DNA from: Limosilactobacillus alvi
GTDB lineage: Bacteria; Bacillota; Bacilli; Lactobacillales; Lactobacillaceae
Length of the DNA stretch: 64,000 bases
Assembly (NCBI RefSeq): GCF_016900115.1
Contig: NZ_JACJJQ010000003.1
Coordinates: 1-64,000, forward strand
Direction: 5' to 3'
Numbering within the stretch: position 1 is the stretch's first letter; each line of letters begins with the position of its first letter. Under the pieces are notes generated by a model that saw only the letters and a list, made by a program, of their open reading frames with translations, was not told the origin of the DNA and did not search any database. This document shows positions 27,670-35,960 of the stretch, in pieces. The translations under genes and the position numbers were made by a program.

Positions 27670-27698
27670 TTGAATTTTCAACCGTTTGTTCGTATAAT
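27670..27698 (+). promoter_or_regulatory. Strong promoter for the 109-residue plus-strand gene
   Basis: TTGAAT (27670-27675), 17 bases, then a perfect TATAAT (27693-27698), 35 bases before the ATG, with GGAGG between. I looked for and did not find a LexA/DinR-type dyad. Confidence 0.8.
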
Positions 27699-27732
27699 TT
27701 ATTTACAAACAAAAGTTCGGAGGACGTTCAAA

Positions 27733-28062
27733 ATGCAAAATATCAGTCGTTCATTTTTACATGAAAGAACAGTAAATATGATTTCTCATCTTAAGCCGAT
27801 TTTCTCAGAACCTTTTTTCGAAGACAAACCTCCTGTCACCCTTCTACCAATTGAACCACTTTTTCAAAGAAAACTATTCTTAAAAAAAGCCATTGCAAGC
27901 CAACGCGAGGTCTTCTTACAATTAATGCCAGCTACTGACGGTGGACAGCCAGTAAACGTACGCGGAATAATCCGAAAATTAGATGACCAACGATACCTAC
28001 TCTCAAAGAAAAATAAAACCTATTTCTTCACCATTAATCAACTACGTTATATTGCGGGTTAA
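27733..28062 (+). CDS. Small hypothetical protein, possibly YolD-like
   Basis: 109 residues from the ATG at 27733 (GGAGG 9 bases upstream, strong promoter). One of few plus-strand genes here and flanked by oppositely oriented genes, so it is a single-gene unit. The N-terminal half is basic without a clear fold; the C-terminal half (about 50-108: REVFLQLMP, VNVRGIIRKLDDQRYLLSK, YFFTINQLRYI) has the strand pattern of the YolD-like family, which often accompanies Y-family DNA polymerases. No such polymerase is adjacent. The family call is tentative. Confidence 0.55.
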   Translation: MQNISRSFLHERTVNMISHLKPIFSEPFFEDKPPVTLLPIEPLFQRKLFLKKAIASQREVFLQLMPATDGGQPVNVRGIIRKLDDQRYLLSKKNKTYFFTINQLRYIAG

Positions 28063-28196
28063 TCATACTTAAAAACAGAGCGGGTAAATCATTTAGTTGA
28101 TACTTAATCTGTTATTCACAAACTAGCCGGGTCTAAAATAATCAGCGACATATTGAAATTTTAGTTAAACATTCCTATGTACTCATTGTTATGACA

Positions 28197-28277
28197 AGAG
28201 GGGCCGAGAAGAAACGTGTGTTTCTTCTCGGCCCCTCTTTCATCTCCGAATGTTACTCAGTAACTACGGTCAAAAAG
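28197..28277. repeat. Dispersed structured repeat, copy C (truncated)
   Basis: Perfect 19-bp hairpin (28197-28215 with 28220-28238, GTGT loop) followed by the shared block CATCTCCGAATGTTACTCAG and GTCAAAAAG. The copy then diverges; the long nested palindrome of copies A and B is missing. Compared with A and B, several stem positions have changed in both arms together, so pairing is kept. It ends 19 bases from the recN stop and can terminate both recN and the small plus-strand gene. Confidence 0.85.
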
Positions 28278-28296
28278 TTCTTTTCGTTTGCTTTTC

Positions 28297-29982
28297 TTAG
28301 TTTGCTTGCTCCATGCTTAATAATTCTTTGGCATGTTCACGAGTTAACTTAGTAATTTTTTCCCCTGCAAGCATCCGAGCAATTTCATTAATCCGTTTGC
28401 TTTCATCTAAAGGAGTCACCGAAGTCGTTGTCCGGTTATTTTTAACTTGTTTCTGGATTAGAAAATGATGCTGAGCGACAGCAGCAACTTGTGGTAAGTG
28501 ACTTATACAAAGTACTTGTGAACTTTGGGCAATCACTTTAATCTTATCAGCAATTGCTTGAGCCACTCGCCCACTAACTCCCGTATCTACTTCATCAAAA
28601 ATAATACTAGTAACTCCTTCGTTTTTGGCAAAAATAGTCTTAAGGGCTAACATGACCCGGGACAGTTCCCCACCTGACGCAATCTTAGCGAGCGCTCCCA
28701 TCCGTTCACCAGGATTAGTTTGCATGTAAAACTCAACTTCATCAAGGCCATCAGCGCGGAAACGGTCGCCTGCTGATTCGACAAAGTGCACAGCAAAAAC
28801 CGCTCTTTCCATATATAATTCACGTAACTGTTGATGGACTTGATTTTCCAATTTCTGGGCAGCTTGTTTCCGGAGCTCGGTTAGTTGTTTACCTAATTGT
28901 TTTAATTCGGTTACTGTTTCAGCTAACCTTTCTTCTTGGTCACTATCATCATTCGCCACTTGTTCCATTTCTTCAAGTTCTGTTTTGATTTGATCATAAT
29001 AGGCTAACACATCCGGAAGTCGATCACCATATTTGTGTTCGAGATCACCAATCAACGTTAACCGATTTTCAATTTGATCTAATCGGGCGGGATCAAACTC
29101 CAAACTATCTAGCACCCGACTCGCTGATTCAGCAGCATCTTGAAGTGAATAGTAAGCATCTCCTAACCCCTTAGCTAAATCTTTAAAAGCGGGGTCGAAG
29201 TCGCTAATATCCTCAACGGAAGTTTTCATTTCTGCTACTTGATCCAGAACTGGTGCACCTTCTTCACCATTCAAGCTTGCAACTACCATATTAAGGGCAT
29301 TATTAATTTGTTGAAAATGTTCCAGGCGATCACGCTCAGTTTCTAATTGTTCTTCTTCATCTGGTCTAAGATTCGCTCCCTCAATCTCGTCAACTTGATA
29401 ACGAAGCATGTCTAGCCGTTGAGCCCACTGCTGTTCGTTTTCCTTTTTCTTCTCAATTGCGGATGATAATTGTTGGTATTCATGAAAAGTTGCTTGATAT
29501 TTTTTAAGGATTGGTTGAATTGGCGCTCCGGCAAATTGATCCAACATCCCTAGATGATGTTCCGGTTGCAAGAGTAACTGATGCTCATTTTGACCTTGAA
29601 TATCAACTAACCCAGCCCCTAATTTTCGCAACGTAGTAGTGTTAATCAAAGTCCCGTTAACCCGGATAATATTCCGTCCATTTTGGTGAATTTCCCGAGA
29701 AATAATCAATACCCCATCTTCGTGGTCAATCCCATATTCGTCAAGGAGGGCCAAATAATCTTCATTTTTAGGAACCGTAAATTGCCCTTGTAAAGTTAAT
29801 TTACCAGCACCTTGCCGGATAAAATCCGTTGATCCCCGACTGCCAGCAAGCAGGCCAACGGCATCGATAATAATTGACTTCCCGGCACCTGTTTCCCCGG
29901 TTAAAACTGTCATCTGATCATCAAAAGTAAGATTAAGGTGATTAATAATCGCTAAATTATCAATCGTCAACTCTTGTAACAT
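28297..29982 (-). CDS. recN: DNA repair ATPase RecN
   Basis: SMC-like protein acting early in double-strand break repair. The 561 residues have Walker A LTGETGAGKSIIIDA (about 28-42), two coiled-coil arms around a short middle region, the signature ASGGELSRVMLALK (about 430), Walker B SIIFDEVDTGVSG (about 458) and ISHLPQVAAVAQHH. Standard length. Its start overlaps the end of argR by 23 bases, the classical argR-recN pair. Ends in repeat copy C. Confidence 0.97.
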   Translation of the reverse strand: MLQELTIDNLAIINHLNLTFDDQMTVLTGETGAGKSIIIDAVGLLAGSRGSTDFIRQGAGKLTLQGQFTVPKNEDYLALLDEYGIDHEDGVLIISREIHQNGRNIIRVNGTLINTTTLRKLGAGLVDIQGQNEHQLLLQPEHHLGMLDQFAGAPIQPILKKYQATFHEYQQLSSAIEKKKENEQQWAQRLDMLRYQVDEIEGANLRPDEEEQLETERDRLEHFQQINNALNMVVASLNGEEGAPVLDQVAEMKTSVEDISDFDPAFKDLAKGLGDAYYSLQDAAESASRVLDSLEFDPARLDQIENRLTLIGDLEHKYGDRLPDVLAYYDQIKTELEEMEQVANDDSDQEERLAETVTELKQLGKQLTELRKQAAQKLENQVHQQLRELYMERAVFAVHFVESAGDRFRADGLDEVEFYMQTNPGERMGALAKIASGGELSRVMLALKTIFAKNEGVTSIIFDEVDTGVSGRVAQAIADKIKVIAQSSQVLCISHLPQVAAVAQHHFLIQKQVKNNRTTTSVTPLDESKRINEIARMLAGEKITKLTREHAKELLSMEQAN

Positions 29983-30436
29983 TTTTCAACCTCATTTTTT
30001 CTAAACGGCCTACAAACTGCTTTGCCGCTTCGTCAGATTTACAAACCACCAGAACCGTTGCATCATCACCAATCGCGGTGAAAACTTCGGGAAAGTCTAA
30101 CCGATTAGTCAACATTGCAACCGCTGGCCCATGCCCAGGATGCATCGTCAACGAAACGAATCGTTCGGATTGTTTTAAAATTTGAAGATAATTTTGAATC
30201 GATTGGCGAAATTGGCTGTCCTCGTTTTCCGTCTTTCTGGTTGGTAAACTATACCGATATCCGCCATCAGGGGTTGGCACTTTAATTAACTTAAGCTCTT
30301 TAATATCCCGTGAAACAGTTGCCTGAGTGACGTTATACCCCACTTCCGCCAATAAGGTAACCAAATCTTCTTGACGTTCAACCGCTCGTCGTTCAATTAA
30401 TTGCTTAATTTCATTTTGGCGATTCATCTTTTTCAT
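29960..30436 (-). CDS. argR: Arginine repressor family regulator ArgR/AhrC
   Basis: Arginine-responsive regulator. N-terminal winged helix (NEIKQLIERR, then YNVTQATVSRDIKELKLIKV at about 33-52) and C-terminal hexamerisation/arginine-binding domain with HPGHGPAVAMLTNRL and FTAIGDDATVLVVC (family GDDT; the Asp pair is kept). The ATG at 30434-30436 has GGGAGG 8 bases upstream; 158 residues. No arginine genes are in the window; linkage with recN is the conserved AhrC position. Confidence 0.94.
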   Translation of the reverse strand: MKKMNRQNEIKQLIERRAVERQEDLVTLLAEVGYNVTQATVSRDIKELKLIKVPTPDGGYRYSLPTRKTENEDSQFRQSIQNYLQILKQSERFVSLTMHPGHGPAVAMLTNRLDFPEVFTAIGDDATVLVVCKSDEAAKQFVGRLEKMRLKNVTRVDD

Positions 30437-30463
30437 GATCAAATCCTCCCACAAAATTTTAAA

Positions 30464-31282
30464 CTATTTTGCGTTCAACTCCGCGTGGGCCGCTACAACA
30501 ACATCTTGAATGTCAATTTTGGGGTCAACCTTTGCTTGATCACCGATTAATTGCAATTGAGCTAAAAATTCAATATTTCCTTGACCACCCTTAATTGGCG
30601 AAAACGAAAGTTGCCGAACCGCAAAACCATCATTCACTGCTAAATCAAAGACATGTGCGATAACTTCTTGGTGAACAACCGGATCTTTAATAATGCCGTG
30701 TTTTCCAACCTTTTCTCGACCAGCTTCAAATTGTGGTTTTATCAAAGCAACAACATTACTCTTTGGCTTTAAAATTTTAGCAAGTGGCGGCAAAATCAAG
30801 CCAAGTGAAATGAAGGAAACATCAATCGATGCAAATTCAGGTTGTCCACGATGAAAATCGGTAAGCTTTGAGTAACGAAAGTTAGTTTGTTCCATCACTT
30901 CAACGCGCGGATCGTCACGTAGTTGCCATACCAGTTGATTAGTCCCCACATCAAGTGCATAGCTGAGTTTAGCCCCATTTTGAAGCATTACATCCGTAAA
31001 GCCTCCCGTTGAGGAACCAATATCTAAAACTACTAGACCTTGAACTGAAAGGTCAAAGACCTTTAATGCTTTTGCCAACTTCAATCCGCCACGACTAACA
31101 TATGGCATCTTTTTACCTTTTAAGTGGAGCGTCGTAGTAACAGGAATCTTCTGCCCAGCTTTATCCAACCGTTCGTTATTCTGACCGAGGACTTCGCCAG
31201 CCATCACTGCCCGTTTTGCTTGCTCACGAGAATCAAATAATCCTTGTTTTACTAGTAAGATATCAACTCGTTCTTTTTCCAT
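30464..31282 (-). CDS. tlyA: TlyA family rRNA 2'-O-methyltransferase
   Basis: 272-residue TlyA/YqxC family protein: N-terminal S4 RNA-binding domain (ERVDILLVKQGLFDSREQAKR, here noted as DSREQAKRAVMAGEV) and a FtsJ-like SAM domain (VLDIGSSTGGFTDVMLQNGA at about 88, as DIGSSTGGFTD; later LIKPQFEAGREKVGKHG). Homologues methylate 16S and 23S rRNA; many are misannotated as haemolysins. Between ispA (5 bases) and argR, its usual place. Confidence 0.94.
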   Translation of the reverse strand: MEKERVDILLVKQGLFDSREQAKRAVMAGEVLGQNNERLDKAGQKIPVTTTLHLKGKKMPYVSRGGLKLAKALKVFDLSVQGLVVLDIGSSTGGFTDVMLQNGAKLSYALDVGTNQLVWQLRDDPRVEVMEQTNFRYSKLTDFHRGQPEFASIDVSFISLGLILPPLAKILKPKSNVVALIKPQFEAGREKVGKHGIIKDPVVHQEVIAHVFDLAVNDGFAVRQLSFSPIKGGQGNIEFLAQLQLIGDQAKVDPKIDIQDVVVAAHAELNAK

Positions 31283-31287
31283 TCCAT

Positions 31288-32160
31288 TTAGTCCTCAAAA
31301 TAACCTAAAAATTCATCTAAGATCACTGGATTTACTGCCAATTGAGTGGCTAGCGCATCACGTGCCGCTTTAGCATCATTTAAAGCAACTTGTAATGCTT
31401 GCTTCGCACCCTCAACCCCAAGGAGACCTGGATAAGTATTCTTATGAGCTTCTGCATCTCGATGAACCTCTTTGCCAACTTGAGCTTCAGTTGCGGTCAC
31501 GTCCAGTAAGTCGTCTTTAATTTGAAAGGCCAACCCATATGCTTTGCCAAATGCCCGTAAAATATCAATGATGTCCTCAGAAGCACCAGCAATTATTCCC
31601 CCGGCAACAGCTGAGTATGCTAAAAGTGCACCGGTCTTTTCTGCATGTAATTTTCTTAACTGATCTAAGGTCAGATGGTGACCCTCTCCCGCAATATCAC
31701 GAGCTTGACCAGCTACCATTCCCGCCGGACCAGCAGCTTTAGCTAATGCCTGAATTAACCGTAATCGAACCAACTCCGGCAATTCATTTTCGCTTAACCA
31801 TGAAAATGCTAACGTTAATAATCCATCCCCAGCTAAGGTAGCCATCCCGGCACCAAACTTCTTATGATTAGTTGGCTTTCCTCGCCGGAGATCATCATTA
31901 TCCATTGCTGGTAAATCATCATGAATTAGGGAATAGGTATGAATTAATTCAACTGCACAAGCAGCTTTAAGAACAGCTGGGGTTATTTCACTCCCTAGTA
32001 GTTCACTTACGCCCAAGGTGAGCGCAGGTCGCAAGCGTTTCCCACCAGCAGTCAAAGAATAATCCATCGCCGCCATCAAGGTTGGTTGATCACATTCGCT
32101 AACCAGCGCCCCCGTCAAGTATTCATTAATTTTAGTTCTTAATTTTGCAATTTTATGCAC
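31288..32160 (-). CDS. ispA: Short-chain polyprenyl (farnesyl) diphosphate synthase
   Basis: Condenses isopentenyl diphosphate units to farnesyl diphosphate, precursor of undecaprenyl carrier. First Asp-rich motif DDLPAMDNDDLRRG (about 81-94), second Asp-rich motif KDDLLDVTA (about 223). 290 residues. The start is GTG (32158-32160) with AGGGG upstream. xseB ends 11 bases upstream: the xseA-xseB-ispA order. The product chain length (C15) is inferred from the family and position. Confidence 0.94.
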   Translation of the reverse strand: MHKIAKLRTKINEYLTGALVSECDQPTLMAAMDYSLTAGGKRLRPALTLGVSELLGSEITPAVLKAACAVELIHTYSLIHDDLPAMDNDDLRRGKPTNHKKFGAGMATLAGDGLLTLAFSWLSENELPELVRLRLIQALAKAAGPAGMVAGQARDIAGEGHHLTLDQLRKLHAEKTGALLAYSAVAGGIIAGASEDIIDILRAFGKAYGLAFQIKDDLLDVTATEAQVGKEVHRDAEAHKNTYPGLLGVEGAKQALQVALNDAKAARDALATQLAVNPVILDEFLGYFED

Positions 32161-32171
32161 GTTATTTGCCC

Positions 32172-32471
32172 CTAATTTTCTTCGTTTTTGGTAAATTCAG
32201 AATGATATCCTTGATTTTGAACTCCATTGTTACTCAGATCGTCACCTACTTCTTCTGCTGGTTGAAGGTTACCATTTTCATCAACCAGTTGCGCCAAAGT
32301 TGCTTGAGCTTGATCAAGCTCTTTTTGCAATGTTTGCGCTAATTCCATCCCCTGTTTAAATTCTTTAATCGAATCATCAAGGGTTAATTGGCCCCCTTGA
32401 AGATGGTTGACAATCGCTTCTAAGTCTGCAATCCGACTTTCAAAACTTTGCTTTTTTATCTCTGATGCCAT
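32172..32471 (-). CDS. xseB: Exodeoxyribonuclease VII small subunit
   Basis: 99 residues; partner of XseA in exonuclease VII. The conserved core SFESRIADLEAIVNHLQGG then LTLDDSIKEFKQGMEL is present in the first 50 residues. The C-terminal tail of about 25 residues is acidic and variable. Starts 1 base after the xseA stop. Confidence 0.95.
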   Translation of the reverse strand: MASEIKKQSFESRIADLEAIVNHLQGGQLTLDDSIKEFKQGMELAQTLQKELDQAQATLAQLVDENGNLQPAEEVGDDLSNNGVQNQGYHSEFTKNEEN

Positions 32472-32472
32472 T

Positions 32473-33840
32473 CTAATCTTCCTTTCTTACCTTATCAACT
32501 GTAACTTCCGCATTTCCATCATAAAAATGTAAATTTAATTCATCACCATTCTGCAATTGATGGGCTGAAACCACTTGATTATCCCGTGTTGCATAACTAT
32601 ACCCTCGTTCAAGCACTTTCAGTGGACTTAGAGCATCTAACCGGCCAACTAAATTGCGAAAATATTGATTTTGACTTTGAAGAACAAGCCGACTACTTTG
32701 TTTTAAGTTCGTAACAAGATGTTGGAGTTGGAGCTGGTTTCGCTTGACCCGATTGACTGGTGATAGGAGCTGCAAACGATGATCAACTTGTTGAAATTGC
32801 TCGCGTTTAGCCTGTACTTGCTGACTCTGTAATTGGATTAAGCGTATTTTAAGGTCGTCAACCTGTTGGAGCGGCCGTTCAATCAATCGTTGCGGTTGTG
32901 ATAGTGGATAACTTTCTTGTAAACGGCGCAGGGTCTGATTAGCTAGTTTTAATTTAGCTTGGATCCCATTGATCAATTCAAGTTGCGAACGTTTTAATTC
33001 CGCTCTAACTTCAACTAACTCCCATGCTGAAGCCTTAACTGCCGCAGCAGTAGGCGTTGCTTGACGATCATCAGCTGCTAAATCTGCAATGGTTGTATCG
33101 GTTTCATGGCCGACTGAGGAAATTACTGGAATCTTTGAAGCAGCGATTGCTCGTCCCACAACCTCTTCATTAAAAGGCCATAGATCACCCCGCGAGCCAC
33201 CACCACGGGCTACAATCAGCGTATCAAAGTTACCGCTTGCATTGACGCGCTTAATTTGACTTGCAATCATCGGCGCTGCATCATCCCCCTGAACTTTTGT
33301 TGGATAAAAGATCAATTGAATTAAAGGATTTCGTCGTCGAAAAGTGGTGATCATATCATGCTTTACTGCTGCATCATTACTCGTTACAATTGCTACTCGT
33401 CGCGGAAATGGTGGAATTGGCTTTTTTGGTGAGTCAAATAACCCTTCTGCTTTTAATTTTTTGTACATTTGTTGAAAGGCGACTTGGAGTGAGCCGGTAC
33501 CAACTTCTTCCAATTGCTCAACATAAAGTTGATATTCTCCCCGGTTAGGGTAAACAGCAACCCGCCCCCGAACAAGAATTTTCATTCCGTTCTCCATCTT
33601 AAATGGTACTTTAGCGAAGGCACTCTGAAACATTACTGCTTTAATTTTGTACTGATCTTTCGGCGCTAAGCCCTCCGTATCATCCTTAATTGCAAAATAT
33701 TGATGTCGACTTGAAGGCCGATAATCAGTTAACTCTCCAACTACCCAGAGGTTTCGTTGGCTTAGGTATGGGTCGACATCAAATTTTCGACTAATATAAC
33801 GGGTTAATTGGCCAATTGTGAGCGGATTATCCTTTGGCAT
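32473..33840 (-). CDS. xseA: Exodeoxyribonuclease VII large subunit
   Basis: Catalytic subunit of the single-strand-specific exonuclease. 455 residues: OB-fold (about 8-105, [21 protein letters not shown] region), then the catalytic domain with [34 protein letters not shown] (as [16 protein letters not shown], about 205) and [18 protein letters not shown] (about 233), then a long Gln-rich coiled coil and the [10 protein letters not shown] end. Its start overlaps the folD stop by 14 bases. Confidence 0.97.
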   Translation of the reverse strand: MPKDNPLTIGQLTRYISRKFDVDPYLSQRNLWVVGELTDYRPSSRHQYFAIKDDTEGLAPKDQYKIKAVMFQSAFAKVPFKMENGMKILVRGRVAVYPNRGEYQLYVEQLEEVGTGSLQVAFQQMYKKLKAEGLFDSPKKPIPPFPRRVAIVTSNDAAVKHDMITTFRRRNPLIQLIFYPTKVQGDDAAPMIASQIKRVNASGNFDTLIVARGGGSRGDLWPFNEEVVGRAIAASKIPVISSVGHETDTTIADLAADDRQATPTAAAVKASAWELVEVRAELKRSQLELINGIQAKLKLANQTLRRLQESYPLSQPQRLIERPLQQVDDLKIRLIQLQSQQVQAKREQFQQVDHRLQLLSPVNRVKRNQLQLQHLVTNLKQSSRLVLQSQNQYFRNLVGRLDALSPLKVLERGYSYATRDNQVVSAHQLQNGDELNLHFYDGNAEVTVDKVRKED

Positions 33841-34693
33841 TCTCCAAGCTCCATTCTGCTAAATCAACAGTTTGTGACATTAAACTTGCAATCGTCATCG
33901 GTCCGACACCACCAGGAACAGGTGTAATCGCACTTGCGACTGCCTTTACCTGTTCAAAATTAACATCCCCAACCAACTTTCCTTCTGGAGTACGATTAAT
34001 ACCAACATCAATCACAACTGCCCCTGGTTTAACCATTGAAGCCGTTAAGAAGTTGGCTTTCCCAGTCGCAACAATTACCAAATCAGCATCCTTGATAATC
34101 GCTGCTGGATCAGGCGTTTGTCGGCCAATCATAGTTACCGTCGCATCACGGTTAATCAGCAGAGCCTGCATCGGCCGGCCAACCAAAATACTCCGACCAA
34201 CAATTGCTACTTTAGCACCGACATAGTTAAAGTTAAGACTGTCAAGCATCGTAATAATCCCCCGTGGCGTGCAAGCAACGGGGTAATTTCCTGGTAGATG
34301 ATTATACAGCTTTCCCACATTTAGGGGATGAAAACCATCCACGTCCTTTTGTGGATCAATCGCCGCCACCAACGCTTGCCCATTTAGGTGCTTTGGTAAC
34401 GGCTCTTGGACCAAAATACCGTGGACTTTTGGATCATCATTAAGTGCCTCAATCGTCTGCAATAAAGTTGCTTGATCAACAGTTGCCGGAAAATTTTTTT
34501 GAATTGAATAAATTCCCAGCTTTTCTGCTTTTCGTTGTTTATTACGTACATATACGAGACTTGCTGGATCTTCACCCGCCAAAATAACTGCCAATCCGGG
34601 TACAATCCCTTTTTGCTTTAATTTTTCTACTCGGTGAGCCGTTTTTTCATTTTCCTGCTTTGCTAGTGCTTTCCCATCAATAATTTTTACCAT
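33827..34693 (-). CDS. folD: Bifunctional methylene-THF dehydrogenase/cyclohydrolase FolD
   Basis: Interconverts 5,10-methylene-THF and 10-formyl-THF. Features: [27 protein letters not shown] (YVRNK catalytic Lys, about 53), [26 protein letters not shown], the NADP loop [14 protein letters not shown] (about 165) and [15 protein letters not shown]. The ATG at 34691-34693 has AAAGGGG 8 bases upstream. 288 residues. An intrinsic terminator lies immediately upstream, so expression may be attenuated. Confidence 0.96.
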   Translation of the reverse strand: MVKIIDGKALAKQENEKTAHRVEKLKQKGIVPGLAVILAGEDPASLVYVRNKQRKAEKLGIYSIQKNFPATVDQATLLQTIEALNDDPKVHGILVQEPLPKHLNGQALVAAIDPQKDVDGFHPLNVGKLYNHLPGNYPVACTPRGIITMLDSLNFNYVGAKVAIVGRSILVGRPMQALLINRDATVTMIGRQTPDPAAIIKDADLVIVATGKANFLTASMVKPGAVVIDVGINRTPEGKLVGDVNFEQVKAVASAITPVPGGVGPMTIASLMSQTVDLAEWSLENAKG

Positions 34694-34709
34694 CACTCTG
34701 ACCCCTTTC

Positions 34710-34755
34710 GCTTAAAAAATAAGGGTGGGGAGAAAATATCCTCCTCACCCTCATT
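34710..34755 (-). terminator. Intrinsic terminator between nusB and folD
   Basis: On the minus strand GGGTGAGGAG pairs with CTCCCCACCC (one mismatch), then TTATTTTTT. It ends only about 17 bases before the folD start, with about 125 bases of leader after the nusB stop. It either ends the Asp23-nusB transcript or attenuates folD. Confidence 0.75.
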
Positions 34756-34879
34756 AATCTTTGAACGCTATCCTGATCGAAGAAAAACTTGTCAAAACGG
34801 ACCTAATTAAAACTGGTTTGCTCAGACCCATCATTGTACAAAAACTTAATCCACGATACTTATAATCATTCACTTACCC

Positions 34880-35302
34880 TTAGTTGCGAGGAAATTCTTT
34901 TTCTAGATTTCCAAGTACCCCATTAATAAACTTTCGTGATGTTTCATCACTAAAATCCTTAGCTAATTCTAAGGCCTCATTAATTACGACCGCAGTTGGA
35001 ACTTCGGAATTATACCGCAATTCGTAGGTTGCTAATCGCAAAATAATCAAATTAGGCCGGGTAATCCGATTCAGCGTCCAACCACTTGCTAGATGGCTTT
35101 GAATTAGCTGATCAAGTTCCGCTTGATGATCAATAACCCCAGACACTAATTCTTCAAGAAACCTTGGGACCGGTTCACCTTCATTAAGCGGTAAAACGGC
35201 TTCATTTTCATAAAGATCCCGCTTATCTGCTTCTGGATTTGTTTCTAAAGCAAATAAAGCTTTGAAAGCTGCTATCCGAATGCTATGCCGACTAAACCTC
35301 AC
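34880..35302 (-). CDS. nusB: Transcription antitermination factor NusB
   Basis: 140-residue all-helical NusB: begins RFSRHSIRIAAFKALFALE, with the RNA/S10-binding region SHLASGWTLNRITRPNLIILRLATYEL (partial: SGWTLNRITRPNLIILRL) and the end KDFSDETSRKFINGVLGNL. Acts with NusE in rRNA antitermination. The start is GTG overlapping the TAG stop of the Asp23 gene, so translation is coupled. Confidence 0.96.
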   Translation of the reverse strand: MRFSRHSIRIAAFKALFALETNPEADKRDLYENEAVLPLNEGEPVPRFLEELVSGVIDHQAELDQLIQSHLASGWTLNRITRPNLIILRLATYELRYNSEVPTAVVINEALELAKDFSDETSRKFINGVLGNLEKEFPRN

Positions 35303-35733
35303 TACTCTTCACCATTACTTTCTTCGTCAAATAAATTATCAGGGTCAACCGTTTGTACTTCTTTTTCAGTTACAATTCCCTGGATATGAACATTAACTTC
35401 TTCAACCTTCAAATCAGTCATTGAAGTAATCTGTTGTTTAATCCGTTCTTGAATTTGAGCCGCAACTTTTGGTACTGATACACCATAGTTCAGGTAAACC
35501 GCAACATCAAGCGTTAAGGTATCACCTTTAACTGTTAACTTTACGCCCCGCCGATGATCGGAGCGACCAAGTAATTCGCCCACGTTATTCGCAAACGAAC
35601 CATGCATCTTTGAAACCCCGTCAATTTGACTAGCGGCAATCCCGGCAATGAATTCCAAAACCCGGGGAGCAATTTGAATTTGTCCCAGCGTTTGATCCGC
35701 AGTGTTTAAGATGATTGTTGAATCTTCTGCCAT
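35302..35733 (-). CDS. Asp23/Gls24 family protein (YqhY-like)
   Basis: 143-residue Asp23/DUF322 protein with core QIAPRVLEFIAGIAASQIDGV, VAVYLNYGVSVPKVAAQIQERI and VNVHIQGIV, plus an acidic tail. In Bacillus, YqhY in the same position has been linked to control of fatty acid synthesis (acetyl-CoA carboxylase); by analogy a similar role is possible. Coupled to nusB. Second Asp23 protein in this window. Confidence 0.92.
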   Translation of the reverse strand: MAEDSTIILNTADQTLGQIQIAPRVLEFIAGIAASQIDGVSKMHGSFANNVGELLGRSDHRRGVKLTVKGDTLTLDVAVYLNYGVSVPKVAAQIQERIKQQITSMTDLKVEEVNVHIQGIVTEKEVQTVDPDNLFDEESNGEE

Positions 35734-35763
35734 CCCATTTTCCTCCGTTTACTAAAGTGTATT

Positions 35764-35794
35764 TTTATATCAATAATAATTAAAAGTATGTCAA
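35764..35794 (-). promoter_or_regulatory. Promoter of the Asp23-nusB operon
   Basis: Minus-strand TTGACA (35789-35794) followed by an AT-rich stretch with overlapping -10 candidates ATATAA (17-base spacing) and TATAAA (19-base spacing). The -35 overlaps the T run of the preceding terminator. Confidence 0.6.
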
Positions 35795-35846
35795 AAAAAG
35801 GTGACAACCAAGGTAAACCAATATCATCACCGTTAGTTTACCTTGG
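35792..35846 (-). terminator. Terminator after pepP
   Basis: CCAAGGTAAAC (35808-35818) and its exact inverse (35836-35846) form an 11-bp stem. On the minus strand a T7 run begins about 8 bases later. It separates pepP from the Asp23-nusB operon. This 227-bp gap contains no efp gene. Confidence 0.7.
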
Positions 35847-35960
35847 CTTATCTAGTTAAAAAACAACTATGATTGTCTTCTAACTTAACTGTTATGATCT
35901 ATTCTATTGTGGACTAGTTCAGCATAAAAATCAACTAGCCCCTGCCTTATTAGGAAGGAC

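Noticed and set aside
33834-34226. Plus-strand open frame of 130 codons inside folD
   Set aside because: Antisense of a well-conserved enzyme; no promoter or RBS.
34694-34879. THF or other known riboswitch upstream of folD
   Set aside because: The leader lacks the conserved bases of the THF riboswitch; only a terminator is supported.
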